This document shows positions 1 through 11,166 of a stretch of 64,000 nucleotides of DNA, piece after piece; the stretch's first letter is position 1; each line of letters begins with the position of its first letter. A program made the position numbers and the translations under genes. The notes beneath the pieces were generated by a model. That model was not told where the DNA came from. It made no database searches and saw only the letters and a list, made by a program, of their open reading frames with translations. The stretch is taken from positions 1,426,001 through 1,490,000 of the forward strand of contig OZ246012.1 of assembly GCA_965230615.1 (NCBI GenBank), read 5' to 3'. The stretch is from G965230615 sp965230615. GTDB lineage: Bacteria > Pseudomonadota > Gammaproteobacteria > HTCC5015.

Positions 1-1
1 G

Positions 2-1309
2 CAAAACCGGGTCAGCGCCAATCTGAACCTTCTATTAGAAATGGCCTTAGAAATGGACAGTGGGCGTTATCCAAGCTTAATGCGATTCTTAGCTCGCTTA
101 AATGCATTACGCAACAGTGTAGGCGATCAACCCGATGCCGCTAATAGCACAGATGCACGTCCTAAAGTACAACTGCTCACCATTCATGCTGCCAAAGGTC
201 TGGAGGCTGCGGTGGTCTATCTCGCTGATTGTGCCAGCAATCGTGGCCGTGCTGATGCTTATTACCCGCTCATTGACTGGCCCGCCGAGCAAGCACGACC
301 TCAGTCCATGCTGCTCTGCACCACCAGCAGCAAAACCCCAGAACCATTGAAGCAGCTGCAACAACGGCAGCAGCGCTTAAACGAAGATGAGCAAGCCAAC
401 TTGTTATACGTGGCACTAAGCCGAGCCAGGCACCATTTGATTGTCAGTGGCAGTATTAGCAATAGCCAGCAAGATAACTTAGGCTGGTATGGTGATATTG
501 AACAAGCCTTAAGCGATGATGCCGAATTACTCGATGATGGCCGTCGAATACTGCGCTATGCTGAACCAACCGCTGCCGATAAGCAAATACATAGTACCAA
601 AATCAATGAGAGCAGTTCCGAACAAATCGATAAAATAATCCCGACCAAAGCACTATTATCACGCATACAACTTGCTGAGTTTGAAAACAGTCTTGCTCCC
701 AGCCATCAATCCGGCATTCGAGATGCATACAGTGACAGTGAGTTTGAAACTGTCGATGCTCGCCAACAAGGTATTGCCTTACATGCGATATTAGAAAAAC
801 TCAGCTACCCAGCAGCACAACAGGTCAGTGATGCCGAACATGAGTTGGGCTTGCCAGCCTATACGATATCAAGCAATAACACGCAAACAGTGATCAGCTT
901 TAACCAACAAAGCATTGAAAGCCTATTAGGCAACACACTGGACACAACACAGTACCAGGCTTGGTTGTTAGAAGCCGCTACTGTGATTAAGCAAGCACAG
1001 CTACAATTTTTATTTGACCCTGCACAGTTTATACAAGCGTACAAAGAAGTCCCCTTATCTTTTCAGAATCATAACGGCAATACTATTCACGGTATTGTAG
1101 ATCGCATAGTCATTACCCAAGACACCGTATGGGTAATTGATTACAAAACACATAAAGAGGCCGAGGCAAGCACCGCCAAAACACTGGCAGCGCATTATCA
1201 ACAGCAGCTACAGTACTATGCGCAAGGTGCCAGCAAACTCTGGCCTGAGAAGACAATAAAAACAGCGCTGCTTTTTACCAAAACAGCGCTGTTATATGAA
1301 ATGACGTGA
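2..1309 (+). CDS. AddA-like UvrD-family helicase/nuclease, C-terminal part
   Basis: The frame is open to the left edge of the window, so only the C-terminal ~435 residues are present. Superfamily 1 helicase motifs are visible: motif V around LLTIHAAKGLEAAVVYLADC and motif VI around LLYVALSRARHHLIVSG. The last ~200 residues form a PD-(D/E)XK nuclease of the AddA/RecB type, with EVPLSF, then GIVDRIV and VIDYKTHKE carrying the catalytic Asp, Asp and Lys. The expected role is double-strand DNA end resection for recombinational repair, normally with an AddB-like partner encoded upstream and outside this window. RecB is the alternative, but the motif V/VI wording fits AddA-like proteins better. Confidence 0.85.
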   Translation, partial: QNRVSANLNLLLEMALEMDSGRYPSLMRFLARLNALRNSVGDQPDAANSTDARPKVQLLTIHAAKGLEAAVVYLADCASNRGRADAYYPLIDWPAEQARPQSMLLCTTSSKTPEPLKQLQQRQQRLNEDEQANLLYVALSRARHHLIVSGSISNSQQDNLGWYGDIEQALSDDAELLDDGRRILRYAEPTAADKQIHSTKINESSSEQIDKIIPTKALLSRIQLAEFENSLAPSHQSGIRDAYSDSEFETVDARQQGIALHAILEKLSYPAAQQVSDAEHELGLPAYTISSNNTQTVISFNQQSIESLLGNTLDTTQYQAWLLEAATVIKQAQLQFLFDPAQFIQAYKEVPLSFQNHNGNTIHGIVDRIVITQDTVWVIDYKTHKEAEASTAKTLAAHYQQQLQYYAQGASKLWPEKTIKTALLFTKTALLYEMT

Positions 1310-1341
1310 TTGCTATTAAAAGATCGTAGGCAAGTAAAAAA

Positions 1342-2037
1342 TTAAGAACCAGACTGTAGACGATCTAACAATTGAGGTGCTGTTAGGTAACCACCAATCA
1401 CATTACCATTATTGGTCACAATCATGGGTGTGCCGCGTAAGCCAAAAGCATTACCCAAACGACGATGGTCTTCAACAGGGTCTTCACAGCTCTTCTCAGG
1501 TAAGTTTTTACCATTTTTAGCTTCAGTCATAGCCGTTTGTTGATCTTTAGCACACCAGACATTTTTCAACAATTGATGCGCTTGTGAATTAGCGCCAGCG
1601 CGTGGATAAAGCAAATAGCGGACTTTTACGCCTTGTTCATTAAGTGCTGCCACTTCCTGATGCAACTTACGGCAGTAGCCACAAGTTATATCGGTAAACA
1701 CATTAATGGTGTATTTGGTTTTTTTCGGTGAAAAAACAATGGAGTTTTTGTCATTAATTTGCTCAATCAATGATAACTTTGTTAAATTTTTACCGGTTTT
1801 GGTATCAATAATCTCGCCTTTCACATGAAAACGACCATCAGCACTGGTGTAGATTGTTTGCCCGGCCACAACAATTTGATACAAGCCAGAAATCGGCGTT
1901 TCTTCTACTGACTCAACCTTAGAGCCTGGATAGTTTTTCTCCAAATCAGCCTTAATTTGCTTGAGATTAGAGCTGGCGGCATTAATCGATACTGCGACCC
2001 CGCATAGTGCCAGGCCAATAAATATTCTGCGTAACAT
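1342..2037 (-). CDS. dsbC: Periplasmic thiol:disulfide isomerase DsbC
   Basis: A 231-residue protein with a cleavable signal peptide (about residues 1-20), an N-terminal dimerisation domain (about 22-80) and a thioredoxin-fold domain. The redox motif CGYC is at residues 119-122 and the cis-proline motif TP at 203-204. C162 and C184 match the second structural cysteine pair of DsbC. It isomerises wrong disulfides in periplasmic proteins and is normally kept reduced by DsbD, which is not in this window. A GAGAGGA ribosome site precedes the ATG. It lies downstream of xerD on the same strand, a common gammaproteobacterial order, with a 147-base gap. Confidence 0.96.
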   Translation of the reverse strand: MLRRIFIGLALCGVAVSINAASSNLKQIKADLEKNYPGSKVESVEETPISGLYQIVVAGQTIYTSADGRFHVKGEIIDTKTGKNLTKLSLIEQINDKNSIVFSPKKTKYTINVFTDITCGYCRKLHQEVAALNEQGVKVRYLLYPRAGANSQAHQLLKNVWCAKDQQTAMTEAKNGKNLPEKSCEDPVEDHRRLGNAFGLRGTPMIVTNNGNVIGGYLTAPQLLDRLQSGS

Positions 2038-2184
2038 GAAAATTCCTCTCTTGTTTGAGATGCTATCTTAACAACAACCTAGGACAACAATAAAGTCCAA
2101 ATATTCCCAATACATACCGGCTATTGATGCTTTTTTGGTGGTTATGAAGTTCGTATTAAAACGATAACAGGATAGGTACGGCTA

Positions 2185-3105
2185 CTAGGCGCGAGGATGA
2201 TGCTCTGCATGAAAGTCTTTTAATCTGGCTTGAGCAATATGGGTATAGATCTGCGTGGTCGATAAGTCGCTATGGCCTAAGAGCATCTGTACCGCACGCA
2301 AGTCTGCGCCATGATTGAGTAAATGCGTCGCAAAGGCATGACGCAAGGTATGCGGTGATAAAGGACGTTGGATATCTGCCTGGCGAGCATAGGCTTTAAT
2401 CAAATGCCAACACATTTGCCGGGTTAACCCTGAACCGCGTCGACTGACAAACAGCATATCACTATGCATATCGCGACCCTTAAGCAACGCAGGCCGGGCT
2501 TCACGCAAATAGCGTTGCAACCATTCCAGGGCAACTTCACCCAAGGGTACCAAGCGCTCCTTATTACCTTTGCCCGTTACCCGGATAAGACCACGTTGCT
2601 GGTTGATTTGCGGCAATTGTAAATTCACCAATTCGCTTACCCGTAAACCACTGGCATAGGCTATTTCCAATAGCACCCGGTCGCGCAGGCCACGCGGTGT
2701 CTCTATATCAGGCGCGGCCAATAGACACTCAACATCGTGTTCTGTCAGGCTATGCGGCAGCGCCCTGCCAAGCTTAGGCGCGTCAATCTGCGCACTGGGA
2801 TCGGTTTGAATTCGCCCCTCCCGCAGAGCCCAACGATAGAATCGCCGTAGCGTTGATAACAGCCTCGCTGTCGTGCGCTTGCTGGCCTGTGCGGTAATAC
2901 GTTCTGCCAGATAGGCTTGCAGATCGCTGCGCTGAGCCAGTAGCAGGTGGCCTTGCTGATGACGAATCCAGCCGGCAAAACCCCGCAGGTCAGTCGCATA
3001 CGCTGCCAAGGTATTTCGGCTCAGACCACGCTCCATCCATAAGGCATCGGTAAATGCTTCAATCAGAACTATATCTTGCTCTGCTGGGTTTATTTTTGCT
3101 GACAT
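2185..3105 (-). CDS. xerD: Site-specific tyrosine recombinase XerD
   Basis: About 306 residues from the ATG at 3105, which begins MSAKINPAEQD. The frame runs 14 codons further upstream, but that part does not resemble the family and would overlength the protein. The N-terminal SAM-like core-binding domain is followed by the catalytic domain with Arg in ASGLRVSEL, Lys in VTGKGNKER, HTLRH, LLGHSDLSTT and nucleophile Tyr in IYTHI. It acts with XerC at dif to resolve chromosome dimers. The GLRVSEL and GHSDLSTTQIYTH wording is typical of XerD rather than XerC or an integrase, and no phage genes lie nearby. Confidence 0.95.
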   Translation of the reverse strand: MSAKINPAEQDIVLIEAFTDALWMERGLSRNTLAAYATDLRGFAGWIRHQQGHLLLAQRSDLQAYLAERITAQASKRTTARLLSTLRRFYRWALREGRIQTDPSAQIDAPKLGRALPHSLTEHDVECLLAAPDIETPRGLRDRVLLEIAYASGLRVSELVNLQLPQINQQRGLIRVTGKGNKERLVPLGEVALEWLQRYLREARPALLKGRDMHSDMLFVSRRGSGLTRQMCWHLIKAYARQADIQRPLSPHTLRHAFATHLLNHGADLRAVQMLLGHSDLSTTQIYTHIAQARLKDFHAEHHPRA

Positions 3106-3287
3106 AATTAGCCACAAGTAGTGCAATAAAATATAATGCTGGACCAATGGCGGGCCCCCTATTTAATACGAGCACTAAATAGCAGTAACCCCGAGACCAA
3201 ACAAACACATTATTACACTTTAATAGTATATTTCCAGGTTTTACCAAGAGTTTTACCAAGATTTATTAATGGATAGCCAATAATTCT

Positions 3288-3884
3288 ATGACTGTATCAG
3301 ATCACTCTTCCGCGCAAGATACTGGCCAAAATTCCAGCTTGCGCGCACGACCACCTGTGCTGGGTTTTGCCGCATACAGTGGTACCGGCAAAACGACTTT
3401 ACTGGTCAAACTTCTGCCATTGTTATGTGAGCGTGGCATTTGTGTGGGTATGATTAAACATGCACATCATAAGTTTGATGTCGACAAGCCGGGTAAAGAC
3501 AGTTTCGAACTGCGCAAAGCTGGCGCACAGCAAATGCTAATCACATCCAATCAGCGATGGGCATTGATGGTAGAAAGAGAATATGAACATGAACCGCGTT
3601 TGGATGAGCATATAGATCACTTAGACCATAATACCCTGGACCTTATTATGGTTGAGGGTTTTAAACATGGTCGCTTTCCCAAAATTGAGTTGCACCGACC
3701 CTCACTGAGCAAACCACTGTTGTTTCCACAGGACGAACACATCATTGCCATTGCCAGCGACTCGCCTTTGATTCTACCTGATCATATTATAGCATTAGAC
3801 TTAAACGATGCATCCGCTATTGCTGCTTATATCTGTGATGAGTTCATCCCCAAGCAAGCTAAAGCACAGCAGGCGGATTTATAA
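3288..3884 (+). CDS. mobB: Molybdopterin-guanine dinucleotide biosynthesis adaptor MobB
   Basis: A 198-residue GTP-binding protein. The Walker A motif AYSGTGKTTLL lies near residue 30 and the family signature EGFKHGRFPKIELHR near residue 125. MobB assists MobA in attaching GMP to molybdopterin to form the bis-MGD cofactor. The first ~20 residues are Ser/Gln-rich and probably flexible. It is followed after two bases by moeA, so the two are surely co-transcribed as a molybdenum cofactor operon. MobA is not in the window. Confidence 0.94.
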   Translation: MTVSDHSSAQDTGQNSSLRARPPVLGFAAYSGTGKTTLLVKLLPLLCERGICVGMIKHAHHKFDVDKPGKDSFELRKAGAQQMLITSNQRWALMVEREYEHEPRLDEHIDHLDHNTLDLIMVEGFKHGRFPKIELHRPSLSKPLLFPQDEHIIAIASDSPLILPDHIIALDLNDASAIAAYICDEFIPKQAKAQQADL

Positions 3885-3886
3885 TT

Positions 3887-5110
3887 ATGCTACAACAAGC
3901 TTTAAGTGTCGCGGCAGCACTTGAATACATACAGGAGCATATTGTGCCTGTCACTGAGACCGAGGAGCTGACATTAAACAAGGCGCTGGCGCGTGTTTTG
4001 GCAAGAGATATTATCGCACCACTGTCGGTACCGATGCATCGCGGCTCTGCCATGGATGGCTACGCCATGCACAGTCAACAGCTCACAGGCGAAGGGCCTT
4101 TTTCACTCGGTGTCGTTGGTAGTGCTTTTGCCGGTAAACCTTTTCAAGGCACACTCAACACCAATAGCTGCGTACGCATTATGACGGGCGCCAAAGTACC
4201 TGATGCTTGCGATACCGTTATTATTCAAGAAAATGTGCAACGTGATGGCGATACCATTCATTTTGAGCAAGCACCTCTTGCTAATCAAAATATCCGTCTA
4301 CCCGGTGAAGATATTACAGCAGGCGAATGCATTTTTACCAAGGGGCACCGTATAACACCTGCCGATATTGGTGTGTTGGCCTCGCTAGGCATTACGACGG
4401 TGCCGGTATATCGTCAACTCACCGTCGCGTTTTTCTCCACTGGCGATGAATTAAAGCCCAGTGGTAGTCAGCTGGCTGATGGTGAAATCTACGATAGCAA
4501 CCGCCACAGTCTTAAGGCACTACTACAACAAAGTGGTGCGATTGGTATAGACCTTGGTTTAGTCGCGGACTCCCCAGAGGCATTAAAACAAACGCTGCTC
4601 AATGCCAGTGAAAGCGCCGATGTTATTTTATCCACTGGGGGTGTCTCTGTAGGCGATGCCGATTACATCAACTCAGTGCTGGCTGAGCTGGGTGAATTAA
4701 ACCTGTGGAAAATCGCGATGAAACCGGGTAAGCCGCTGAGCTTTGGCAAGATTGGTAAAGCTATTTTTTTGGGCTTGCCAGGCAACCCGGTATCGGTCAT
4801 GGCGACATTTTATATCATCGTATTGCCCAGCCTGCGTTATTTAATGGGTTACCAACACACACAGCCGTTACGCTATCGAGCCGTTTGCGCAACGGCACTG
4901 AAGAAAAGGCCTGGCCGTATGGATTTTCAACGCGGCATACTCAGCCATGGCAATAACGGTGAGCTACAAGTCGACAGTACTGGCGCACAAGGCTCACACC
5001 GTTTAAGCTCAATGAGTAAAGCCAACTGTTTTATCGTCATACCTGCCGAGCAGGGTGATATTGCCGCAGGCACGGTAGTTGATATTATTCCCTTTGATCA
5101 ATTTAAATAG
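3887..5110 (+). CDS. moeA: Molybdopterin molybdenumtransferase MoeA
   Basis: A 407-residue protein of normal family length. Visible signatures include PMHRGSAMDGYAM near residue 47, RIMTGAKVPDACDTVI near residue 97, the FFSTGDEL segment, STGGVSVGDADY near residue 250 and LGLPGNPVSVM near residue 298. MoeA inserts molybdate into adenylylated molybdopterin. It starts two bases after the mobB stop codon, indicating translational coupling. An RDD-family membrane protein follows nine bases downstream and may share the transcript. Confidence 0.95.
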   Translation: MLQQALSVAAALEYIQEHIVPVTETEELTLNKALARVLARDIIAPLSVPMHRGSAMDGYAMHSQQLTGEGPFSLGVVGSAFAGKPFQGTLNTNSCVRIMTGAKVPDACDTVIIQENVQRDGDTIHFEQAPLANQNIRLPGEDITAGECIFTKGHRITPADIGVLASLGITTVPVYRQLTVAFFSTGDELKPSGSQLADGEIYDSNRHSLKALLQQSGAIGIDLGLVADSPEALKQTLLNASESADVILSTGGVSVGDADYINSVLAELGELNLWKIAMKPGKPLSFGKIGKAIFLGLPGNPVSVMATFYIIVLPSLRYLMGYQHTQPLRYRAVCATALKKRPGRMDFQRGILSHGNNGELQVDSTGAQGSHRLSSMSKANCFIVIPAEQGDIAAGTVVDIIPFDQFK

Positions 5111-5119
5111 CGACTGAAA

Positions 5120-5578
5120 ATGCCCAGCAGCGATATAGCAGCATCACCGCAAACCGTAGACAGCCCCGCAGGCTTGCGCCGACGCCTAGCGGCTATGGTG
5201 TATGATACATTTCTGATTATCGCGTTATTGATATTGCTGAGTGTGCCCATCGTACTCATAAACGGTGGCCCAGTGCGTGATGGCAGTAGCGCGGGTGAGA
5301 TAAAAAATATCTTCTATCTTGCTTATCTGGTTTTGGGTGTGTTTATTTTTTATGGCTGGTTCTGGACGCATGGCGGCCAAACACTGGGCATGAAAACCTG
5401 GAAAATTCGCATTATTAGCCTCTCATCCCAACCTTTGACATGGCGACAAGCCGCCATTCGCTTTATCTCCGCCGGGCTTGGATTAACCAATATTACAGCC
5501 AAATTTAGTCACAATGGCCTCGCCTGGCATGAGCACTTATCGCAAACTCGCACAATTCACTTGAAGCAAAAACGCTAA
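5120..5578 (+). CDS. RDD family membrane protein
   Basis: A 152-residue protein with the Arg-Asp-Asp-type first segment (GLRRRLAAMVYDTFLIIALL, residues 18-37), a second membrane segment near residues 71-90, and the family motif GQTLGMKTWKIRI at about 95-107. Function in this family is mostly unknown; some members affect ion transport. It follows moeA by nine bases but is not known to be needed for cofactor synthesis, so the operon link may only be positional. Confidence 0.85.
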   Translation: MPSSDIAASPQTVDSPAGLRRRLAAMVYDTFLIIALLILLSVPIVLINGGPVRDGSSAGEIKNIFYLAYLVLGVFIFYGWFWTHGGQTLGMKTWKIRIISLSSQPLTWRQAAIRFISAGLGLTNITAKFSHNGLAWHEHLSQTRTIHLKQKR

Positions 5579-5747
5579 ACCACTAATCGCAAAGCAAATC
5601 TCATAGCAAAACAGCAGTGGTTGTTTTCCTTTCAATAGTCATTTCTCTCATACAAATAGCTGATAGAATAATGCCGACTTACATGATCTACTTCGGGCTT
5701 GTAAGACTATAACTACTATGCACATTTAAAAATAAAGAGATATCGTT

Positions 5748-7091
5748 ATGAACATCCTGGTGAGAGTATTGCGCATACCCTGCTTGTTATTGGGTATGGC
5801 ATTCATGCAAGGAGCATTCGCAATAACAGGGACTGAATTCGCAGCTATCGCAAAAAAAGCTGACAACCTGATACAAAACCAACAATACGAGCAAGCCTAT
5901 GAGCTACTCAGCCAATATGAAACTGAGTTAGCAGGCAATAAAGATTATGACTTTTTGCTCGGGCTAAGTGCGCTTAACAGCAATCAGCCTACCAAAGCCG
6001 TCTACGCCTTAGAACGTGTTATTGATATAGCCCCTAATCACAACCGCGCCAGAGCGGAACTCGCCAGAGCTTATTATGTGCTGGGAGAAAACCAAGCAGC
6101 TGAACAAGAGTTCAGCTTATTAAAGTCACAAAAGCTGGCACCTGGCGTTAAGTCGGTTATTGAACAGTATCTGGCTTCTATTAATAATCGCTTCAGCGCC
6201 CAGCGCACACAATTACAATGGTTTTTTGAAAGCGGTGCAGGCACTGACAGCAATGTCAACAGCGCGACTGCAACACAGTCAATACCCGTGCCCTTTTTCA
6301 ACAATCAAGCCAGCCTGGTACTTAATGAGAATGCCTTAGAGCAAGACAGCAGTTTCGCTAACGTCGCAGGCGGATTAAATTATAGTACACCGGTACGTGA
6401 TGATTTATCTTTTTATGGCAATGCCAAGCTGGATATTCGCGAAACCTTCGATGCAGAAGAGTTCTCCACGCAAATCGCCGACACTCAAATTGGCTTTAAC
6501 TATATGCGTGGGCAAAACCAATATGACGTTAGCCTAGTGAACCAAAACTACCGCGTCGATAGCGATACCTTGCGCAACTTACTCGGCTTAAACTTACAAT
6601 GGCACCGTATTCTCAATGCAGCCAATGCCATCTCTTATTATATTCAGCTCTCACAGCTTGAATTTCCAGATGATGAGCTACGCGATATTGACCAAACCAC
6701 ACTGGGCTTTAGCTGGAGCCACGCCTTGCGCAATCGCAGCAACACCGTATTATTTATTGGTGCTTACACAGGCGATGAAGACGCAGAAAGTAATCTGGCG
6801 CCACAAATCGCCCGCGACTTTGTTGGCTTACGGACTGGCCTGGAAGCCTCACTGGGTCAAAACCGCTGGTTTTTGAACTTAAACTTCATTGGCAGTGAGT
6901 ACAATGCAACTGACCCTATTTTCTTGACGACCCGCGAAGACGATTACCTGGATATACGCACGGGTATTCGCATTCGACTGGGTAACTGGATCGTCAGCCC
7001 TGCTGTGCAGTTTATTGATAATGACTCCAATATTGCTTTGCATAGCTTTGATCGCACACAGCTATTTACTTCAGCAAAAATCAACTTCTAA
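5748..7091 (+). CDS. TPR-containing outer-membrane beta-barrel protein
   Basis: A 447-residue protein with a signal peptide ending near ...QGAFA (residues 1-25). Residues ~30-145 hold TPR-like helical repeats with ALNSNQPTKAVYALERV and RARAELARAYYVLGENQAAE. From about residue 160 to the end, alternating hydrophobic and polar residues and a terminal aromatic, TSAKINF, indicate an outer-membrane beta-barrel. The architecture resembles surface-lipoprotein assembly modifier-like (DUF560-type) barrels, but no exact family is claimed. The downstream FecR-domain gene begins 11 bases later, so the two likely act together at the envelope. AAAGAG precedes the ATG. Confidence 0.75.
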   Translation: MNILVRVLRIPCLLLGMAFMQGAFAITGTEFAAIAKKADNLIQNQQYEQAYELLSQYETELAGNKDYDFLLGLSALNSNQPTKAVYALERVIDIAPNHNRARAELARAYYVLGENQAAEQEFSLLKSQKLAPGVKSVIEQYLASINNRFSAQRTQLQWFFESGAGTDSNVNSATATQSIPVPFFNNQASLVLNENALEQDSSFANVAGGLNYSTPVRDDLSFYGNAKLDIRETFDAEEFSTQIADTQIGFNYMRGQNQYDVSLVNQNYRVDSDTLRNLLGLNLQWHRILNAANAISYYIQLSQLEFPDDELRDIDQTTLGFSWSHALRNRSNTVLFIGAYTGDEDAESNLAPQIARDFVGLRTGLEASLGQNRWFLNLNFIGSEYNATDPIFLTTREDDYLDIRTGIRIRLGNWIVSPAVQFIDNDSNIALHSFDRTQLFTSAKINF

Positions 7092-7102
7092 AGGGCTTAA
7101 CA

Positions 7103-8827
<1,725 letters not shown>

Positions 8828-8892
8828 CAAAGTCATCAAGATGGGCTAAATCGAAAAATTAGCCTAATAAATCTGTAATTCATCACAGCATT

Positions 8893-8931
8893 CCTTCAAG
8901 CAACTCGGTACATTGCCAAGTTGCTTGAAGG
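8893..8931 (+). terminator. Probable terminator after the FecR-domain gene
   Basis: A perfect 13-bp stem (8893-8905 with 8919-8931) around a 13-base loop, 66 bases after the stop codon. It is followed by GCTCTCTTATT, only a weak T-rich tail, so termination efficiency is uncertain. Confidence 0.55.
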
Positions 8932-9081
8932 GCTCTCTTATTGGCCCAACCTTAGCAACGATAATTAATACAGTTTTTTGCTGCCTGTCGCGGCTGCCTA
9001 TGTTAAAACATCCCTGGGAATCAGGGTTGTAAGACTCTGTATTGCAATTATCCGCCTTACTTTCTAACTGGGAGCACGCTA

Positions 9082-10488
9082 ATGGACGCTTTTTATCTCT
9101 GGCCTGAAATGCCCGCCGTATCCATCGCTCTATTAATTATTGGCAGCATGTTATTTTTGTTTCTGGCGCGTGAGCCTATTCACAAAGCCTTTGACAGCCT
9201 GGCTGAAGGCACTGCTGGTGGCTTGAAAAAAATGGGGCAATGGGCCAACAATATTGCCCAACGGCAAACAGAGCGCAATATAAAAGTGTTGTTGGAATCG
9301 GGCATGGCTGATGCCAGTAAAAAGCTGCAGGAGGAATTCTTAAGGGTCGAGGCAAGCTACGGTAAACACTTGTCAGGCTACCCGACTATCCAGCGCCGAC
9401 TGGATGACTTTATCAGCAAAATAGAAACTGATTATAAAGAATGCGGCCAGGCAAACCCAGAAGCACCTGGCTGGAACGAGGCTGTCAGCTCACTGGCAAA
9501 AGTTCAAGGGACATCGGGTGATCGGGTGATCGAAAAAATGCTCAGTGAAATCCATAAATCAGCTATCGATGGTGAGAAACGTGCATTAACCGAGCTACGC
9601 AACACCACAGCCAAACGGCATAAAGTCCTGTCGGCTATGGCCCCTATTTGGAAAAAGGTCCAAAAATCATTAAACGAGATTGGTGATCAGGTTGCGCATG
9701 TTTTAGATACGACTAAACGTATCGATAAATACATGGATCAGTTTGAAAAAATCAGCAAAGGTGATGATGACTCTATTGAAATGCTGTCATCACGCGCCAC
9801 CAAACTGTTTATTGCCTCGGCACTGATTATTTTAGTCGCAGGCTTAGGTGCCTGGATTAACTTTGAAATTATTGCCCCTCCTATGGCTGAGCTGATTCCC
9901 AACCCAAACAAAGTACTTGGCTTGATTACCGTCTCTAAGTTTTCGGCACTGGTCATTATTATGATTGAAATCTTTCTAGGCATCTTTTTAATGGAAGCAC
10001 TGGGTATTACCAATATCATTCCACAAATTGCCATGATGCCCAAAGCCAAGCGCCAAATCATTTTATATGCCTGCTTACTATTCTTATTTGTATTCTCATG
10101 CATCGAAGCCTCGCTCGGTGTTTTGCGTGAGCTGATCTTCGAGGCCGACCTGGAAATACAAAAGCAACTCAGTGGCGACACCAGCACCGCGGCGGTCACT
10201 GAAAACAGCATCATCAAACAAATGGGACTTTATGGCCAAGCTGGCTTAGGCTTTATTTTACCTTGGGTGCTGGCGATGGTAGCCATGCCTTTGGAGCTAC
10301 TTATCGAAAGCAGCCAGCATACCATTCGCAAAATACTCATCTTTTTTATTAATAGCTTTGCGAACATCTGTAAAATGCTGGCTTATCTTATTGAGTATGC
10401 CTTGAAAATCATAATGCATTTATATGATGCTTATATCATAATCCCGAGCCAACTGGCATCTCTAGCCACAAGCAAAGCAAAAGAGTGA
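9082..10488 (+). CDS. Polytopic membrane protein with long cytoplasmic or periplasmic coiled-coil, unknown function
   Basis: A 468-residue protein not matched to any family I know. It has one membrane segment near residues 12-32, then about 200 residues of charged helix with coiled-coil character (~40-235), then hydrophobic segments near 243-262, 290-312, 330-352 and 388-408 and an amphipathic hydrophobic C-terminus (~415-460). The layout, a helical domain between membrane anchors, resembles scaffold or mechanosensory membrane proteins. A GGGAG site lies upstream. The lipoprotein gene begins nine bases downstream and is presumably a functional partner. Confidence 0.7.
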   Translation: MDAFYLWPEMPAVSIALLIIGSMLFLFLAREPIHKAFDSLAEGTAGGLKKMGQWANNIAQRQTERNIKVLLESGMADASKKLQEEFLRVEASYGKHLSGYPTIQRRLDDFISKIETDYKECGQANPEAPGWNEAVSSLAKVQGTSGDRVIEKMLSEIHKSAIDGEKRALTELRNTTAKRHKVLSAMAPIWKKVQKSLNEIGDQVAHVLDTTKRIDKYMDQFEKISKGDDDSIEMLSSRATKLFIASALIILVAGLGAWINFEIIAPPMAELIPNPNKVLGLITVSKFSALVIIMIEIFLGIFLMEALGITNIIPQIAMMPKAKRQIILYACLLFLFVFSCIEASLGVLRELIFEADLEIQKQLSGDTSTAAVTENSIIKQMGLYGQAGLGFILPWVLAMVAMPLELLIESSQHTIRKILIFFINSFANICKMLAYLIEYALKIIMHLYDAYIIIPSQLASLATSKAKE

Positions 10489-10497
10489 ATAAATGTC

Positions 10498-11166
10498 ATG
10501 CTTAAAACCGTCAAGCAAAGTCTGTTAATTCTTGGCCTAACGATATTACTCAGCGCCTGCGCCGATAATAAGCAATATGAAACGGCCATGTGTACGCTCA
10601 TCGATATTTCCGGTACCTATGCTGAAGAAAAAACCAATGTGGCTAAAATTATTAAAGCCCATATTTTGCGCAAAATGAACTTAGGTGATAGTTTGTTTTT
10701 TATCACGATCGATAGCAACAGCTATGAAGAAGAAAACCTCAAAGGTCATATCACGCTGGAGCATACACCGTCTAAAGCCAATCGACAAAAGCAGGCGTTT
10801 GCCAGCAAGCTCGATGAATTCGCCAGTACTCCAGGCCAAGCCAAGCACACCGATATCAGTGGCGCACTGATGCTTTGCGCAGACTATTTACGCAGCACTG
10901 GCGCCGGTAGGCAAGCTATTTTTATCTTCAGTGATATGCAAGAAGAGCTGCAACAAGGCTTAAAGCGTGAGTTTACAGAAACGGAGTTTGATAATGTCAA
11001 TATCGCTGCAATGAATGTGATAAAACTAAGGCAAGATAGCAATGACCCTGAGGTTTATCGTAAACGCCTAAGCGAATGGGGTACGCGGTTGACCGCTAGC
11101 GGTGCCAAGCAGTGGAGCATTATTATCGACTCGCAAAAAATAGCCACATATATTGATCAGTTGTAA
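10498..11166 (+). CDS. vWA-like lipoprotein
   Basis: A 222-residue protein with a lipoprotein signal ending in the lipobox LLSAC (Cys at about residue 21), so it should be anchored in a membrane facing the periplasm. The mature part looks like a von Willebrand factor A fold. It starts with a MIDAS-like CTLIDISGTYAEE, where DxSxT replaces the usual DxSxS, contains the second conserved region TDISGALMLCADYL, and then QAIFIFSDMQEEL. The family binds divalent metal and protein partners. It is coupled to the coiled-coil membrane protein 9 bases upstream, which is the obvious candidate partner. Confidence 0.7.
   Translation: MLKTVKQSLLILGLTILLSACADNKQYETAMCTLIDISGTYAEEKTNVAKIIKAHILRKMNLGDSLFFITIDSNSYEEENLKGHITLEHTPSKANRQKQAFASKLDEFASTPGQAKHTDISGALMLCADYLRSTGAGRQAIFIFSDMQEELQQGLKREFTETEFDNVNIAAMNVIKLRQDSNDPEVYRKRLSEWGTRLTASGAKQWSIIIDSQKIATYIDQL

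Noticed and set aside
8873..8888. CTGT-N8-ACAG motif resembling a LexA box
   Set aside because: A match of this degeneracy is expected about once by chance in 64 kb; it lies between a stop codon and a terminator hairpin, ~190 bases before the next gene.
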